This document shows positions 1-10,173 of a stretch of 64,000 nt of DNA, piece by piece. The notes beneath the pieces were generated by a model. It saw only the letters and a program-made list of their open reading frames with translations, had not been told where the DNA came from and made no database searches. The number at the start of each line of letters is the position of its first letter. Within the stretch, counting starts at the first letter, position 1. The translations under genes were made by a program, and so were the position numbers. Source of the DNA: Gimesia benthica (GTDB taxonomy: Bacteria > Planctomycetota > Planctomycetia > Planctomycetales > Planctomycetaceae); contig NZ_CP043930.1 in NCBI RefSeq assembly GCF_009720525.1, positions 3,442,501-3,506,500 of the forward strand. The letters run 5' to 3'.

Positions 1-435
1 CCGGGCAAGGTTAACCCGGTTATGTGCGAAAGCATGATGCAGGCCACCACCCGCGTGATCGGCAACGACCAGACCATCACCATGTCGGGAGCCGCCGGTG
101 GCCAGTTCCAGTTGAATATCATGATGCCCGTCATGGGCTTCACGGCTCTGGAAAGCGTGCATCTGCTGGCGAACTCCTGCAACGAATTCGTGAAGCTCTG
201 TCTGGAAAACATGGAAGCCAACGAAGAGGCCTGCAACGCGGCCGTGGAAAACAGCCTGTCGATGGTGACCAGCCTGAATCCACATATCGGCTACGAGAAA
301 GCGTCTGCGCTCGCCAAGGAAGCGTTCAAGTCAGGCAAGACAATTCGCGAGCTCTGCACCGAGCAGGAAATCCTGCCCGCAGAGACTCTGAATGAAGCCC
401 TTGACCCCATGAGCATGACCGAGCCTCAGGCTTAA
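1..435 (+). CDS. fumC: Fumarate hydratase class II, C-terminal part (cut by window edge)
   Basis: The reading frame is open from base 1, so the gene starts before the window; about 144 residues are present. It begins with PGKVNPVMCE, the end of the fumarase/aspartase signature (GSSxMPxKxNP) that forms the active-site lid shared by fumarase, aspartase and argininosuccinate lyase. The downstream segment (GNDQTI, the GQFQLN stretch, then NPHIGYEKA and the KxGKTIREL helix) matches class II fumarase rather than aspartase. Known role: reversible hydration of fumarate to L-malate in the cytosolic TCA cycle. The tail (SMTEPQA) lies just outside the conserved fold. The next gene is convergent, with only 4 bases between stop codons. 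Family assignment is firm; fumarase over aspartase is likely but rests on the C-terminal third only. Confidence 0.93.
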   Translation, partial: PGKVNPVMCESMMQATTRVIGNDQTITMSGAAGGQFQLNIMMPVMGFTALESVHLLANSCNEFVKLCLENMEANEEACNAAVENSLSMVTSLNPHIGYEKASALAKEAFKSGKTIRELCTEQEILPAETLNEALDPMSMTEPQA

Positions 436-439
436 GTGG

Positions 440-1153
440 TCACTCTTTCTGACTTGCTTCTGCAGTCATTCGTCCATTCCGGAGAACGCTGGCGCCCAGC
501 TCCAGTGATTCTCCGGAAAGGCCGGCTGCTTCCATCTGACGAATCGCGGCCTCGATATCATATTCCTGCCGCTTGAGAGTTACCTGCCCGTCCTCTATGA
601 TCGCATAGGAACAACGCGGGTCCCCGTCGCGAGGCTGTCCCACGCTGCCCGGGTTGATCACCTGCTTGTCTCCCAGGTCGAGATGGAACGGAAGATGGGT
701 ATGTCCCACGCAGACAAAGTTCGCATTGATTCCCTGCAGACGTGACCTCCAGCCCGCTTCGTTTTCACCCAGATATTCATCCAGGGGATCGCGGGGGGTT
801 CCGTGTACCAGGTAGAAGGTCACCCCTTCAATTGTGATCTGCTGTGAGATCGGCAGCCGCGCCAGGTATTTCATACGTACCCGATCCAGCAGGTCCCAGT
901 GCAGCGGGCGCGTGAAACAGGCCAGCTTTCGAAATCCGGTCGAACCCTTGGCTTCCACTCGTTGGGCGACGGCGTGATCGTGGTTCCCCCGCACACAGGC
1001 GGTCGCATGCTGCTTCACCCATTCGATGCACGGCACCGGGTCGGTGCCATAGTCCACAAGATCGCCGATACAGAGACAATAATCGAATTCTTCCTGAAGC
1101 GAAGACAGAGCCGCCCAGTTGGAATGAATGTCCGAAATCACGAGTACACGCAT
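440..1153 (-). CDS. Calcineurin-like metallophosphoesterase (YfcE/MJ0936-type)
   Basis: A 237-residue protein with the complete metallophosphoesterase motif set: DIHSN near residue 8 (D-x-H), GDLVDYG near 31, GNHDHA near 56, a histidine in LVHGTPRD near 115 and GHTHLPF near 150. These residues bind the two-metal centre. The compact size and the NPGSVGQPRDGDPR segment resemble the YfcE/Mj0936 group, which hydrolyses phosphodiesters in vitro; the physiological substrate cannot be told from sequence. There is no signal peptide, so a cytosolic enzyme is expected. It stands alone, converging on fumC, and its own promoter probably lies in the gap above 1187. A short Glu/Ser-rich tail follows the fold. 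Confidence 0.88.
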   Translation of the reverse strand: MRVLVISDIHSNWAALSSLQEEFDYCLCIGDLVDYGTDPVPCIEWVKQHATACVRGNHDHAVAQRVEAKGSTGFRKLACFTRPLHWDLLDRVRMKYLARLPISQQITIEGVTFYLVHGTPRDPLDEYLGENEAGWRSRLQGINANFVCVGHTHLPFHLDLGDKQVINPGSVGQPRDGDPRCSYAIIEDGQVTLKRQEYDIEAAIRQMEAAGLSGESLELGASVLRNGRMTAEASQKE

Positions 1154-1238
1154 GTCTGCTTTCCTGCTAAGACGCCGCCACAGTGAGGCTCTGTGCCCCT
1201 TACCCTCTACCTTATCTTATTATCTTGTTTACACTTAG

Positions 1239-1268
1239 ATTATATGTCTCTTCGAGCAGGCAGGGGAA
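1239..1268 (-). promoter_or_regulatory. Possible promoter for the phosphoesterase gene
   Basis: On the minus strand a perfect -10 hexamer TATAAT (complement of 1239-1244) is preceded after 18 bases by a poor -35 (TTCCCC, 1263-1268). It would start transcription about 75 bases before the phosphoesterase start codon. The rest of the 1187-1521 gap is AT-rich near 1215-1245 and otherwise holds nothing I recognise. Confidence 0.35.
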
Positions 1269-1521
1269 TCTTTTTCTGACTTTGTGAGTGAAATCCCGCT
1301 GATTCTCTCAAGAACCAGCCCCCTGAAAGACGAGAGAAATCAGCTCTGGACTCAATTTTGCAGAACTGCTAGACTCCCCCGCACATGTCTGAGTCATCTC
1401 AACATCTTCACGACCAAAGTCTGTAACACGGGTACCGATTCGCGCTCAGGATGCAGTGGAATCTCCGCCCGCTAGCCTTAAAATTCCAACCGGTTCGGAC
1501 GCTTTCAGAAGGGATACTGAT

Positions 1522-2592
1522 ATGCGGACCACGCAACTGCTTTGCAAAAGCCTGATCATTTTACTCACCGCCATTGTCTGTTCGACAGCCATCATGCCGG
1601 AAGCGCACGCCCGGATTGAAGCTGAGAAAGGCAAGAAGTACAAGCTCACCAAACGGCACGGGCCCTGGATGATCATGGTCGCCAGCCTGCGTGATATTCC
1701 TGAGAGCAGGCGTTCCAAAGGTTTGTCCGCCCAGGAAGCAGCCGACGAACTGGTCTTCGAACTGCGTAAACGGGGCATTCCCGCTTATACCTTCAGCCAG
1801 GAAGCCGTTATTCAGCGTTTCAATACACTGGATCGTCTCGGCCGGGAAGAACGCCGCAGCTACGCTGCCCAGAGAGCAATGATCTCCGTGATCGCTGGTA
1901 ACTATTCCGACAGCGAAGACGATGTCGCTCAGAAAACTCTGAAGTACATCAAGAACTTCCATCCTAAAGTCATCACCGAAAACGGCGTTTATAAAAAGAC
2001 TCCCGGCCAGCCCGGACCGTTAAGCGGTGCGTTCCTCACGATCAATCCGCTGCTCTCTCCACAGGAAGTTGCGCAGCGGAAACAGGATCCACTGATCGCC
2101 AAACTGAACTCAGGTATCGAATACTCGCTGCTGAAGAATCAGGGTAAATATTCGCTGGTCGTAGCTTCGTTCTACGGAAACTCCGTCACCCAGACCGCGA
2201 CTTCCCGCTTTCAAAATGCGAACGAAACTTTGAAAGTCAGCAACGCCCTGGACCGGGCTGCTGAAAATGCCTGGTCACTGGCCAAAGCATTACGTAACGC
2301 GAAAAGTTATAACTTCCCTGCGGGTGCCCCGCGGAATATCGATGCCTACGTTTTACACGAAAAGTACCGTTCCATTGTGACCGTCGGTTCGTTTGACTCT
2401 GCCGATGATCCCCGGATCAAGGAATACGCCAAACTCTTCGGCTCTAAAATGAAGCCGCACCCGGAAACCGGTGTGGAGACCATGACCGCGGAATACTTCG
2501 TGATTCCCGGCAGCACCCCCTCTGCACCTCCATCAGCTTCCTGGGTCTTCGATCCCAAACCGATGCTGATGCAGAATCCCAAGTCCCGCTAA
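1522..2592 (+). CDS. Secreted protein of unknown function
   Basis: A 356-residue protein. I start it at ATG 1522 rather than the in-frame ATG 66 bases upstream, because 1522 has an AGAAGG ribosome site and begins a clean signal peptide (hydrophobic LLCKSLIILLTAIVCSTAI, cleavage after AHA). The mature part contains segments such as WMIMVASLRDIPE and YSLVVASFYG, each followed by a helix and RGIPAYTF-like strands. This alternation recalls SPOR-type folds (short proteins that handle peptidoglycan), but the match is structural impression only. It is rich in Lys, Ser and Ala with no catalytic motif or cysteine pairs. Expected location is the periplasm or cell surface. Stands alone between convergent and codirectional neighbours. 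Function unknown. Confidence 0.75.
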   Translation: MRTTQLLCKSLIILLTAIVCSTAIMPEAHARIEAEKGKKYKLTKRHGPWMIMVASLRDIPESRRSKGLSAQEAADELVFELRKRGIPAYTFSQEAVIQRFNTLDRLGREERRSYAAQRAMISVIAGNYSDSEDDVAQKTLKYIKNFHPKVITENGVYKKTPGQPGPLSGAFLTINPLLSPQEVAQRKQDPLIAKLNSGIEYSLLKNQGKYSLVVASFYGNSVTQTATSRFQNANETLKVSNALDRAAENAWSLAKALRNAKSYNFPAGAPRNIDAYVLHEKYRSIVTVGSFDSADDPRIKEYAKLFGSKMKPHPETGVETMTAEYFVIPGSTPSAPPSASWVFDPKPMLMQNPKSR

Positions 2593-2765
2593 TAACACCG
2601 CGGACAATCGATTCATTCTGTTGCCTTCCCTCTGTCCGTCAGGCCTGCTAAAGTGCCAGACATCGGGAAGGCTTCTTTTTTGCGCAGAGGTTCCCAGGAA
2701 CCGCAGGCAGAATGAGCCGGACAACGTTTTCTTCTTCCGTTTCAGCAGTGAAATCCAGCTCATTC

Positions 2766-3386
2766 ATGTCTCACTACCCACGCATCGTGCTCGCCAGTCG
2801 TAACCAGAAAAAAGCAGGCGAAATCGCCGAGCTGCTTAAACCACACGGCATCGAAGTTCAGAGTGTCGCCGACTTCCCCCAGGCAAAAGAGGTCGTTGAA
2901 GACGGCCAGTCCTTCGCAGAGAACGCTGCCAAGAAAGCTTACGAGACGGCACAGGCAATCTCTGAATGGACCATCGGCGAAGACAGTGGCCTGATGATCG
3001 ACGCGTTAGACGGAGCTCCCGGAATCTATTCGGCCCGCTACAGTGGTGAGAATGCGACCGACGAAAAAAACAACGCTAAAATGCTGGAGGAACTCAAAGA
3101 CGTTCCCCTGCCAGAACGGACCGCCGCCTACATCTGTAACGTGGCCCTCTCCAATCCGCAGGGGGAGATCTGCCTGCAGGTCGAAGCCCGTTGTCGGGGA
3201 CGAATGACGGACGAAGCACGCGGCGAGAACGGCTTCGGCTATGATCCTTATTTCGAGATCATCGAGCTGCACAAAACGTTCGGCGAGCTGGCCCCTATCG
3301 TCAAGCAACACCTCAGCCACCGTGCAAGAGCCTTTGAACGCTTCATCCCGCAGCTGGTCGACCTCTTCCACGAGCTGGATGATTAA
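2766..3386 (+). CDS. rdgB: XTP/dITP diphosphatase (non-canonical purine NTP pyrophosphatase)
   Basis: A 206-residue member of the HAM1/RdgB family. It hydrolyses dITP, XTP and ITP to monophosphates, keeping deaminated purines out of nucleic acids. Visible motifs: the substrate-binding N-terminus VLASRNQKKAGEI, the catalytic EDSGLMIDALDGAPG followed by YSARYSG, the GFGYDPYF loop and the C-terminal SHRARAF that recognises the base. The start at ATG 2766 is chosen because the family begins directly with this strand; the in-frame ATG at 2712 would add 18 Ser-rich residues absent from the family. Cytosolic, apparently monocistronic. Confidence 0.93.
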   Translation: MSHYPRIVLASRNQKKAGEIAELLKPHGIEVQSVADFPQAKEVVEDGQSFAENAAKKAYETAQAISEWTIGEDSGLMIDALDGAPGIYSARYSGENATDEKNNAKMLEELKDVPLPERTAAYICNVALSNPQGEICLQVEARCRGRMTDEARGENGFGYDPYFEIIELHKTFGELAPIVKQHLSHRARAFERFIPQLVDLFHELDD

Positions 3387-3429
3387 GACCCTGCACCGTT
3401 CAGATCACGCCCAGCCCGTAAGCCTCCGG

Positions 3430-4089
3430 CTAGAACGAGCGATCTGCTTTGTCTTTGGAGACCGGCGGTGGCGCAACAGCCCCTGTCCCACTGGCCCGGC
3501 GTGAAGCGTAGCGAATCGGAAATGAAGGCCAGACCCGATTCTGATGATTCGGCAGCGGGTACTCGGGACCATCGAAGATGTGCCCCAGGGCACCGTTCCG
3601 CATCGATTTCTCAGACACGTACTGCGTGAAACCCAGCCACTGGCGGTCGGGGGCAACCACTCCAAACAGGTTCTGACGTTCTGGAGTAAAACCGATAAAT
3701 TCTCGCGGCAATGCCGTAGTATGCAGGGCAGTCAACAGGAACGCCATCGTGATGTAACCGGTGAGTGCAGCAAAACCCCAGCGACCAATCTCGTGCACCA
3801 GGGGATGGACCTGCATGTACGCGGGCGCAATCCGTACGGTCACCTCGCGGAACAGAAAGACGAAACCGACAAACAACCCAATCAGCGCAATACTGTCCCA
3901 CCGCTGCTGCCAGGCACCAGAGCCAATCACATTGCCGGACATGAACGTGGCCAGCGGTTCAAAGAAATTCATTGCCAGCAGCCCGGATAACAGCACGGAG
4001 ACAAAAATGAAACCCGCTCCCCAGGCGCCTTCGCTGGCAACACACCAGGTTACAATTCCCAGAATCGCCAGCAAGAGAATATCAATCAT
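3430..4089 (-). CDS. CvpA-like integral membrane protein
   Basis: A 219-residue protein beginning MIDILLLAILGIVTW, with four probable membrane spans: residues about 2-22, 27-45, 65-85 and 95-120. The pattern (a very short N-terminus, four spans in the first half, then a polar tail) fits the CvpA family, linked in enterobacteria to colicin V production and envelope homeostasis. The second half (RQNLFGVVAPDRQWLG, then an Ala/Pro-rich end) is typical of planctomycete versions and looks periplasmic or cytosolic without catalytic motifs. I chose ATG 4089 over an upstream in-frame ATG at 4125 because it starts the first span. The divergent rdgB and codirectional GspE-like gene give no functional clue. 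Confidence 0.65.
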   Translation of the reverse strand: MIDILLLAILGIVTWCVASEGAWGAGFIFVSVLLSGLLAMNFFEPLATFMSGNVIGSGAWQQRWDSIALIGLFVGFVFLFREVTVRIAPAYMQVHPLVHEIGRWGFAALTGYITMAFLLTALHTTALPREFIGFTPERQNLFGVVAPDRQWLGFTQYVSEKSMRNGALGHIFDGPEYPLPNHQNRVWPSFPIRYASRRASGTGAVAPPPVSKDKADRSF

Positions 4090-4164
4090 GGTTATAAATC
4101 CAAACTGAACTGAATCGCGTTTCAACGGGTTCTCAACCCGGAATCAACCTCTGCCCGTCGAAGA

Positions 4165-5994
4165 TCACTTCACGACACGCAGTAATTCATCAATCGAGGT
4201 AATGCCTTTGACTACCAGCCGCAGGCCTTCTTCTTTCATATACAGCATCCCGTTCTTACGGGCCTGTGCTTTCAACTGGGACATGCCGGCGTCGTCGCGA
4301 ATCATATCCCGCATCCGCTCATTGAATTCCAGCAGCTCCACCACGCTGATACGTCCGAAGTAGCCCAGTCCACCGCAGGTCGGACAGACAATCTCCGGAT
4401 TTTTCGGCTGACGATAAAAACTTTTCACCTTGTCCGGCGGCAGATTTGCCTTTTTCAGGAACTCCGGATTGGGCTGATACGCCTCTTTACAGTCCGGACA
4501 CAGACGTCGCGCCAGACGCTGAGCCAACAGTGCCGACAGCGAACTGGCCAGCATGAACGGCTCGACTTCCAGGTCGATCAGACGGTACAAAGCAGTAAAG
4601 GTATCGTTGGCGTGAACCGTGGAGAACACCATGTGACCGGTATTCGCGGCCTGACAGGCAATCCGCGCGGTTTCGGCATCTCGAATTTCGCCGATCATGA
4701 CCACGTCCGGGTCCTGACGCAGAATACTCCGCAGCGACTCGGCAAAGGTCTGGCCGGCTTTCTGGTTGATTTCAATCTGCGAAACATTCTCAATCCGGTA
4801 CTCCACCGGATCTTCAATCGTAATGATATTTCGCTGGTAAGGGTCAATTTCGTGCAAAGCGGCATACAGGGTCGTCGATTTACCGGCACCGGTAGGACCA
4901 CAGCAGAGGAACAGGCCGTGCGGCTGCTTGACAATTGAGCTCATCTTGTCGACGATCTGTTTCCGCAGCCCCAGTTCCGAAAGTGAAGCGATCGAGTTCG
5001 TCTGGTCCAGAATACGCAGACTCATCTTTTCGCCGTAACGGGTCCCCTGGCTGGCAAGACGAAAATCGATCTCCCGGTCCGGCATGATCGCACGGAAACT
5101 ACCATCCTGGGGACGACGTTTCTCCGTGATGTCCATGGCACCAAGCACTTTGAAAATATTCAGCACCGCTTCGCCGATCGAACGGTCAAAGCCTTCGGTG
5201 GGATACATCACCCCGTCGATACGCAGGCGAACGCCGTATTCATCCTCTTTCGGCTCCAGGTGCACGTCGGTGGCGCGACGCATGATCGCATCGTGAATCA
5301 GCTCTTTCGCTGCCAGGAACCCACGCGAATTTTCCACCCGACGCGAACTGCTGGGATCGTCACCCCGCCCCGTCGCTGATTTCCCGATGAAACGGATATC
5401 GGGCCCCATCGCGGCTTCCTGTGTCTTCTTGCCCCCCACGCGGATTCCCATCCGTGCCAGGTAACGCAAAGTCAGTTTCTGAATATGATCGGGCGTCATC
5501 ACCTTGCTGGAAGCGGGCACTTTGGCGTTCCGCTCATTGATATAGAACCCCAGCGGCGCCGCATAGGCGGCTGCCAGGACCAGAAAACCGACAATGAAAT
5601 TCGGCATGCAGAACACCAGCAGAAATCCGAGCGCACCAGCTACCAGAATCAGCGAACTCCAGAATTCCGTGTTGCACTTCAACGCCCTGCTGTCATCGTC
5701 CACCCAGTAAGATGTTTTTGCCCACAGCAGAAACAGCAGGCAGACGAACAGCATCTTCCAGAAGTTAAAATAGAAACCCTGAGAGGAGGTCGCAGGCCCG
5801 TTGCCCCTGAAGAACCGGATCGGCACCGGGGGGTACTTTCCCACCTGCCCTGTATTCGCAGGTGTCCGCGCTGCAGAATCGTTCCCGTTATCGCCCTCGA
5901 CAACGGGTTGAGCCTGCAGCTCTGCCGAGACGCATAAGACGCTCAACAGAATCAATAAATATGCCCAGAAAGATTTCACGCTGCTGCACCTCAA
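4165..5994 (-). CDS. GspE/PilB-type secretion ATPase with an N-terminal membrane region
   Basis: A 609-residue protein in two parts. Residues about 1-160 hold a signal-like segment (AYLLILLSVLCVSAELQAQ) and three further hydrophobic spans (about 80-98, 112-131, 133-152). Residues about 225-609 are a full type II secretion/type IV pilus assembly ATPase: RRATDVHLEP, Walker A GPTGAGKST near 363, the Asp box TIEDPVEYR, Walker B VVMIGEIRD near 427, the His box FSTVHANDT, and a CPDC...CPTC zinc site near 496 and 536. GspE and PilB are normally cytosolic hexamers that recruit to the membrane through GspL or PilC, so a built-in membrane anchor is unusual. The N-terminal MshEN domain is missing. No pilin, GspF or secretin gene adjoins; the nearest secretin-like gene is at 19.6 kb. 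Confidence 0.88.
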   Translation of the reverse strand: MRCSSVKSFWAYLLILLSVLCVSAELQAQPVVEGDNGNDSAARTPANTGQVGKYPPVPIRFFRGNGPATSSQGFYFNFWKMLFVCLLFLLWAKTSYWVDDDSRALKCNTEFWSSLILVAGALGFLLVFCMPNFIVGFLVLAAAYAAPLGFYINERNAKVPASSKVMTPDHIQKLTLRYLARMGIRVGGKKTQEAAMGPDIRFIGKSATGRGDDPSSSRRVENSRGFLAAKELIHDAIMRRATDVHLEPKEDEYGVRLRIDGVMYPTEGFDRSIGEAVLNIFKVLGAMDITEKRRPQDGSFRAIMPDREIDFRLASQGTRYGEKMSLRILDQTNSIASLSELGLRKQIVDKMSSIVKQPHGLFLCCGPTGAGKSTTLYAALHEIDPYQRNIITIEDPVEYRIENVSQIEINQKAGQTFAESLRSILRQDPDVVMIGEIRDAETARIACQAANTGHMVFSTVHANDTFTALYRLIDLEVEPFMLASSLSALLAQRLARRLCPDCKEAYQPNPEFLKKANLPPDKVKSFYRQPKNPEIVCPTCGGLGYFGRISVVELLEFNERMRDMIRDDAGMSQLKAQARKNGMLYMKEEGLRLVVKGITSIDELLRVVK

Positions 5995-6055
5995 AACCGG
6001 GACTGATCCTGCGACAGGAAAGGCCCGAATATCTGGCCTGAAATAATGCTAAAAT

Positions 6056-6085
6056 GAGATACGATAGGGACTTGAATTTAGTCAA
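6056..6085 (-). promoter_or_regulatory. Candidate promoter of the GspE-like gene
   Basis: On the minus strand TTGACT (6080-6085) is followed after 18 bases by TATCTC (6056-6061), about 60 bases before the ATPase start codon. The -35 is good and the -10 weak. The remainder of 5995-6466 contains AT-rich sequence and a terminator (6381-6408); I see no gene there. Confidence 0.35.
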
Positions 6086-6380
6086 AAAGTAATGCGGAAG
6101 GAACAACATTCTCCACTTTTTAACAGTGAGATCCGTTTTTTCCCTGCTTTACCGTCAGATGTGCCTGTTTTTCGCCTCCATGCAATACAAGTATATACCA
6201 CACATAGTAACGGCAGTCACCCGAAAAAGAAAAGGTAAAAACAGGATGCACAGCGCCCAAATTCTACAAACTCAGACAATCAGTGGAACGATCTTTCGCT
6301 AAGCGACCCTTTCTCGCGAACGAATCGACCAGACAGCCGGTTCATCGCAATCTTCATAAAACCCGTCAATCCAATAAAAA

Positions 6381-6408
6381 CCCCTGATCTGAAGACCCAG
6401 ATCAGGGG
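6381..6408 (-). terminator. Rho-independent terminator of the SGNH/PVC dehydrogenase gene
   Basis: An 11-base perfect stem (cccctgatctg at 6381-6391 pairing with 6398-6408) and a six-base loop. Reading the minus strand, the stem is followed at once by TTTTTATTGG, a proper U-tract. It lies about 60 bases after the stop codon of the large minus-strand gene. Confidence 0.85.
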
Positions 6409-6466
6409 AGAAATCATCTAATTATATTGAGCACCACAGCGGCAGAAAAGTTCCGCCTTTTCAGCC

Positions 6467-9400
6467 TTATCGACCGAAAATTGCGCCTTGGTGCAGGTGG
6501 AGCGTCCCTTCCCCTTCCAGGCCCACGCGGACGAATTTCGCACGCGTCCCTTCGGGCAGCTCGATGGTCCACTCGGGCTGCACTTTTTCAGCCGTCCAGA
6601 CCTTCTCGAAATTCGTCCCGTCAGAAGAGATCCACACCGTCAGACCTGCGGCCCGCTCCTGCAGTCCCTTCCGATTCTTCAACCAGATCGCACGGATTTC
6701 AGAATAATCCTTCAGCCGAATCGTGACATAAGGCGACTCGGAATCCAGATCGGAATGGAACGCGAAATCAAACCGCTCCGCAGGAACGTCGGTCAGAAAC
6801 AGATACGCGTCCTTGTTCCAGGTCTTGTTCCCGAACTTACCGCCAAACTTGAGAGCAGCATCGCGGGAGATCTCCTTGAAGCCGTTCTTCTTCCGCAGCT
6901 TGACCGTTTTCTGCTTCGCACTGATCCAGCCCTCCTGATCCTCTACTGCGGCGATCTGCCGCTGCCGGGAAAGATAGGCCACCAGGTCCAGAAACTCGAT
7001 CGGGGCAATCGTCTTGATCAATCCTTCGGGCATCGAACTCGACTTCATCGGCTTACGCAGTTCGATGTCGTCTTTGAGAATGTCGATCTTCTTCCCCTTC
7101 GCCAGACCGAGCGAAATCATTTTCTCGTCTTCGGCCAGGATGAAGCCGGTATGCACTTCACCTTCGATCGTCACAATCGCGACTGTCTCGAAACCTTTGG
7201 AGATTTTATCATTGGGCATCAGGATCGAAGTCATCATTTCGATTTTGTTCACCCGCTGACCAATGTCGCTCAGGTCCGGACCGAACTTCTTGCCAAGGTC
7301 GCCCACCATATGACAGGCAGAGCAGACCTGCTTGAATACACCTTCGCCCCGCTCGTAATTACCGCCACTCATTTTGGCCAGTTCACGAATCGCAGCTTTA
7401 CGTTTGCTTTCCGAGGCTTCCTCGGAACCGGCAATCTCCAGCGGTTTCACAGCCGCCCCACCCGGTCCGGTCATCTTTTTATAACGGTCGAGGTATTTCT
7501 TCGCGGCCGTGGATGAACCCTCCAGGAAATCGGGCTTCGATTCCGCTACTTCCCAGGCCGGCTTCAACGCATGCAGCGTGTGTTCCAGCGTGTAATCGAC
7601 CCAGTAGTCCATCTCATGATTGGCAGCCTGCAGTGCCAGTTGAGTCGCTTCCACGGTTCCGAAGAAGCTCAGACCACGGACGGCTTCCAGTCGTACCCGC
7701 GGGTTCGGGTCGTTAACGGCTTTCGCCAGGTATTCTTTCAACTGCGGCTGACGATCCTTTTCATTGACCAGCGTATGAATCGCGGCAGCACGTGCCTGGT
7801 AGACATCGCTCGCCAGAATCCGATCGACCAGCTTGGTATCCACGGCCCGGAAGCTCTCCTGCAGCCACATCGCTTCGCAGAGCTGCTTCGGATCATCCAC
7901 ACCTTCAACCCACTTGTTCACAGCCGCCAGGACCTGGTCCCGATCCCGGTCCCACAATTCGCGACGGGCACGATAACGGGTCCTCAGTTCGTAGGCGTTC
8001 AACTGCTCCAGCAGTTCTTCAATCGACTTGTCGGCCTGTGTCACTGGCTTGAGCAGCGGTTTCTTTGTATTGACCAGACGATAAACGCGGCCATGTTTGT
8101 GATCGCGGTTGGGGTCACGCTGTGAGTACTGCATGTGACCAATCAACGCGTTACACCAGTCACCAAACCAGACCGCGCCATCAGGACCGATCTTCGGATC
8201 GACGGGACGGAAAATCATGTCGGTCGAAGACAGCAGGTCTTCCACACGTTCCCCTTCGAAACCGGAACCATCTTTCTGATCACGAAGATTGAATCGCGGC
8301 ATACCATGCATGTTGATCACACAGGCGTAGATAAACTGGCCCTGCACGTCTTCAGGCAGATGGCGCGAAATCAGGAATTCGTTCCCCACCGCGGGACGCA
8401 TTCCCTGGTTATCGAAGTTGGGTTCCAGCGTACGCCGCGTGTTGACTTCCAGACCGGAAAGCGGACTCGTCCAGTGCTGCTTGGCGTTGGTTCCATCACC
8501 AACCATCCCGTTACCCCACTGATCGAACACCAGGCACCACGGGTTTCCGTAGCCAGGCGTGCGGAAGTGACGGAATTTCAGCGATCGAGGATCCAACGTA
8601 TAACAGCCTGCGGTGTCCTTGTTGCGGAATGCGCCGTAGGGTGTTTCCAGCGTTGTCGACAGCGAAACCCCTTCCAGCATGTGTAACAGACCGCCGTTCG
8701 AATACTCCCAGGCACCCACCGTATGGTGCGTGTCATCGGTCGCGATCCCGTCGACAATCTGCTGGACCACATCGGCCTTGTCGTCGCCATCGGTGTCTTT
8801 CAGGAACAGGATCCGCGGCTCATCAACCACCAGTACGCCGCCGTTCCAGAATTCAAATCCGGTCGGGCAGATCAGTTTGTCGTAGAACGTAATACAATTA
8901 TCGGCTTTACCGTCGCCGTTGGTATCTTCAAAAATCAGCAGGCGGTCGCTGGGTCTCCCTGCACCGGGCATCCACTGCGGATAGTTCGCCATGCAGGAAA
9001 CCCACAGACGGCCCTTGTTATCGAAGGCAATCTGGTTCGGATTCGCCAGTTCGGGATACTCCCGCTCGGACGCGAACAGCTCGACCTTGAACCCTTCGGG
9101 AACAGTCATCATCTCGATCGACTCTTCCGGCGTCGGATACTTCAGCTCTTTCGGCTCGCGCATTTCGCGGAAGCGTTCATCGCGGCTGCCGAACATCGTT
9201 TCGGGAATGAATACTTCACCCGTCTTCGAATCGTCCGGCTGATCGGGTACTTCGCCCCCGCAGCCATCTCCCAGATATAGCGGTCACGCACGGCGACCAT
9301 CTTCCGAATCTTCTGATATTCGCCCGGGAAGGTTTCCATGTCCCAGGTACGGCGGCCCCCATAGACATACCAGCCATTCAGCATCCGGTAGTCCTGTGCG

Positions 9401-10173
9401 TGGAACCACGATTTGTCATTCACCCACTTGAGGATCTCATTGAACTTCGACGTCCCCATCCCCAGCGGATGCTCTGACACGAACAGGCTGCCGTCCAGCA
9501 GCTGACCAATGACCCGGTAACCCTGCTCATTCGCATGCGCTCCGTTAACCGTATACTGGTTACCCGGCTTGGCACCAAATTTGGCTTTCGTTTCCGTAAA
9601 CAGATCGACGAAACGGTGACCGTCTTCTTCCGCCAGCTCTTTGATGGCAGCCGTATAAGCGGCCAGGTTCTTGTTCTCTTCTTCTCCGGAAGGCTGCAGC
9701 GGATCGCCCGTCGATTCAAAGGCAATCGGGCTGATCAGTACAAACCGCGGCTGTTTGCCATCTTTGGTGAAACGCTTGGTCTGTTCGGCGATGTAGTTCC
9801 GGTAGTTCTGCTTGAAGGCGTCCAGGCTCTCTTTCGAGTCCCCGGCGAACGACTCATTGAAACCGAAAAAACAGAAAAACGTTTCCGGTCCGAAGACTTC
9901 CAGTGGATCATCGATCGTGGTGTAGTTACTCGGACGCTGCTGAATCCCCACTTCATCCGCAGGCCAGCCGAAATTCCGGAAGATGATTTCCTTCTCGGGG
10001 TACCGGGTCTGCATCAGGGTCTCGAACTGCCCGAACAGGTTCATCCGTTCTGCCAACGAGTTTCCGACCGCCACGATGCGTTCGTTTTTCTTGAGTTCAA
10101 AAGGTTTGTCGGCCCTTACTGTCGAATGCAGATTGCACAGAATCAGAGCGGCAATTACCAGACAAAGTCGCAT
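6467..10173 (-). CDS. SGNH hydrolase fused to PVC-type dehydrogenase with haem c and discoidin-like domains; interrupted by a frameshift
   Basis: Two overlapping frames make one protein of about 1235 residues once a single base is restored in a C5 run at 9255-9259. The first part, from ATG 10173 (AGGAAG ribosome site), has a signal peptide (RLCLVIAALILCNLHSTVRA) and an SGNH-hydrolase domain with VGNSLAERM, FGFNESF and NGAHANEQGY. The second part, which would otherwise start at ATG 9196, is a PVC-type membrane-bound dehydrogenase: a beta-propeller (PEGFKVELFASER, DTNGDGKADN), HEAT-like repeats, a c-type haem site CSACH near residue 948 with GPDLSDIGQR, and a C-terminal carbohydrate-binding-like domain. 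With the base restored, the junction reads GEVPDQPDDSKTGEVFIPE and joins smoothly to the MFGSRDERF segment. Likely secreted, oxidising a sugar or alcohol and passing electrons to the haem. Substrate unknown. Confidence 0.85.

Noticed and set aside
9255..9259. Programmed -1 ribosomal frameshifting as the cause of the three split genes
   Set aside because: None of the sites has a canonical slippery heptamer (the contexts are G-GGG-GCG, G-GGG-GCC and C-CCC-TCA), and all three need the same extra base in a plain run. An assembly error is simpler.
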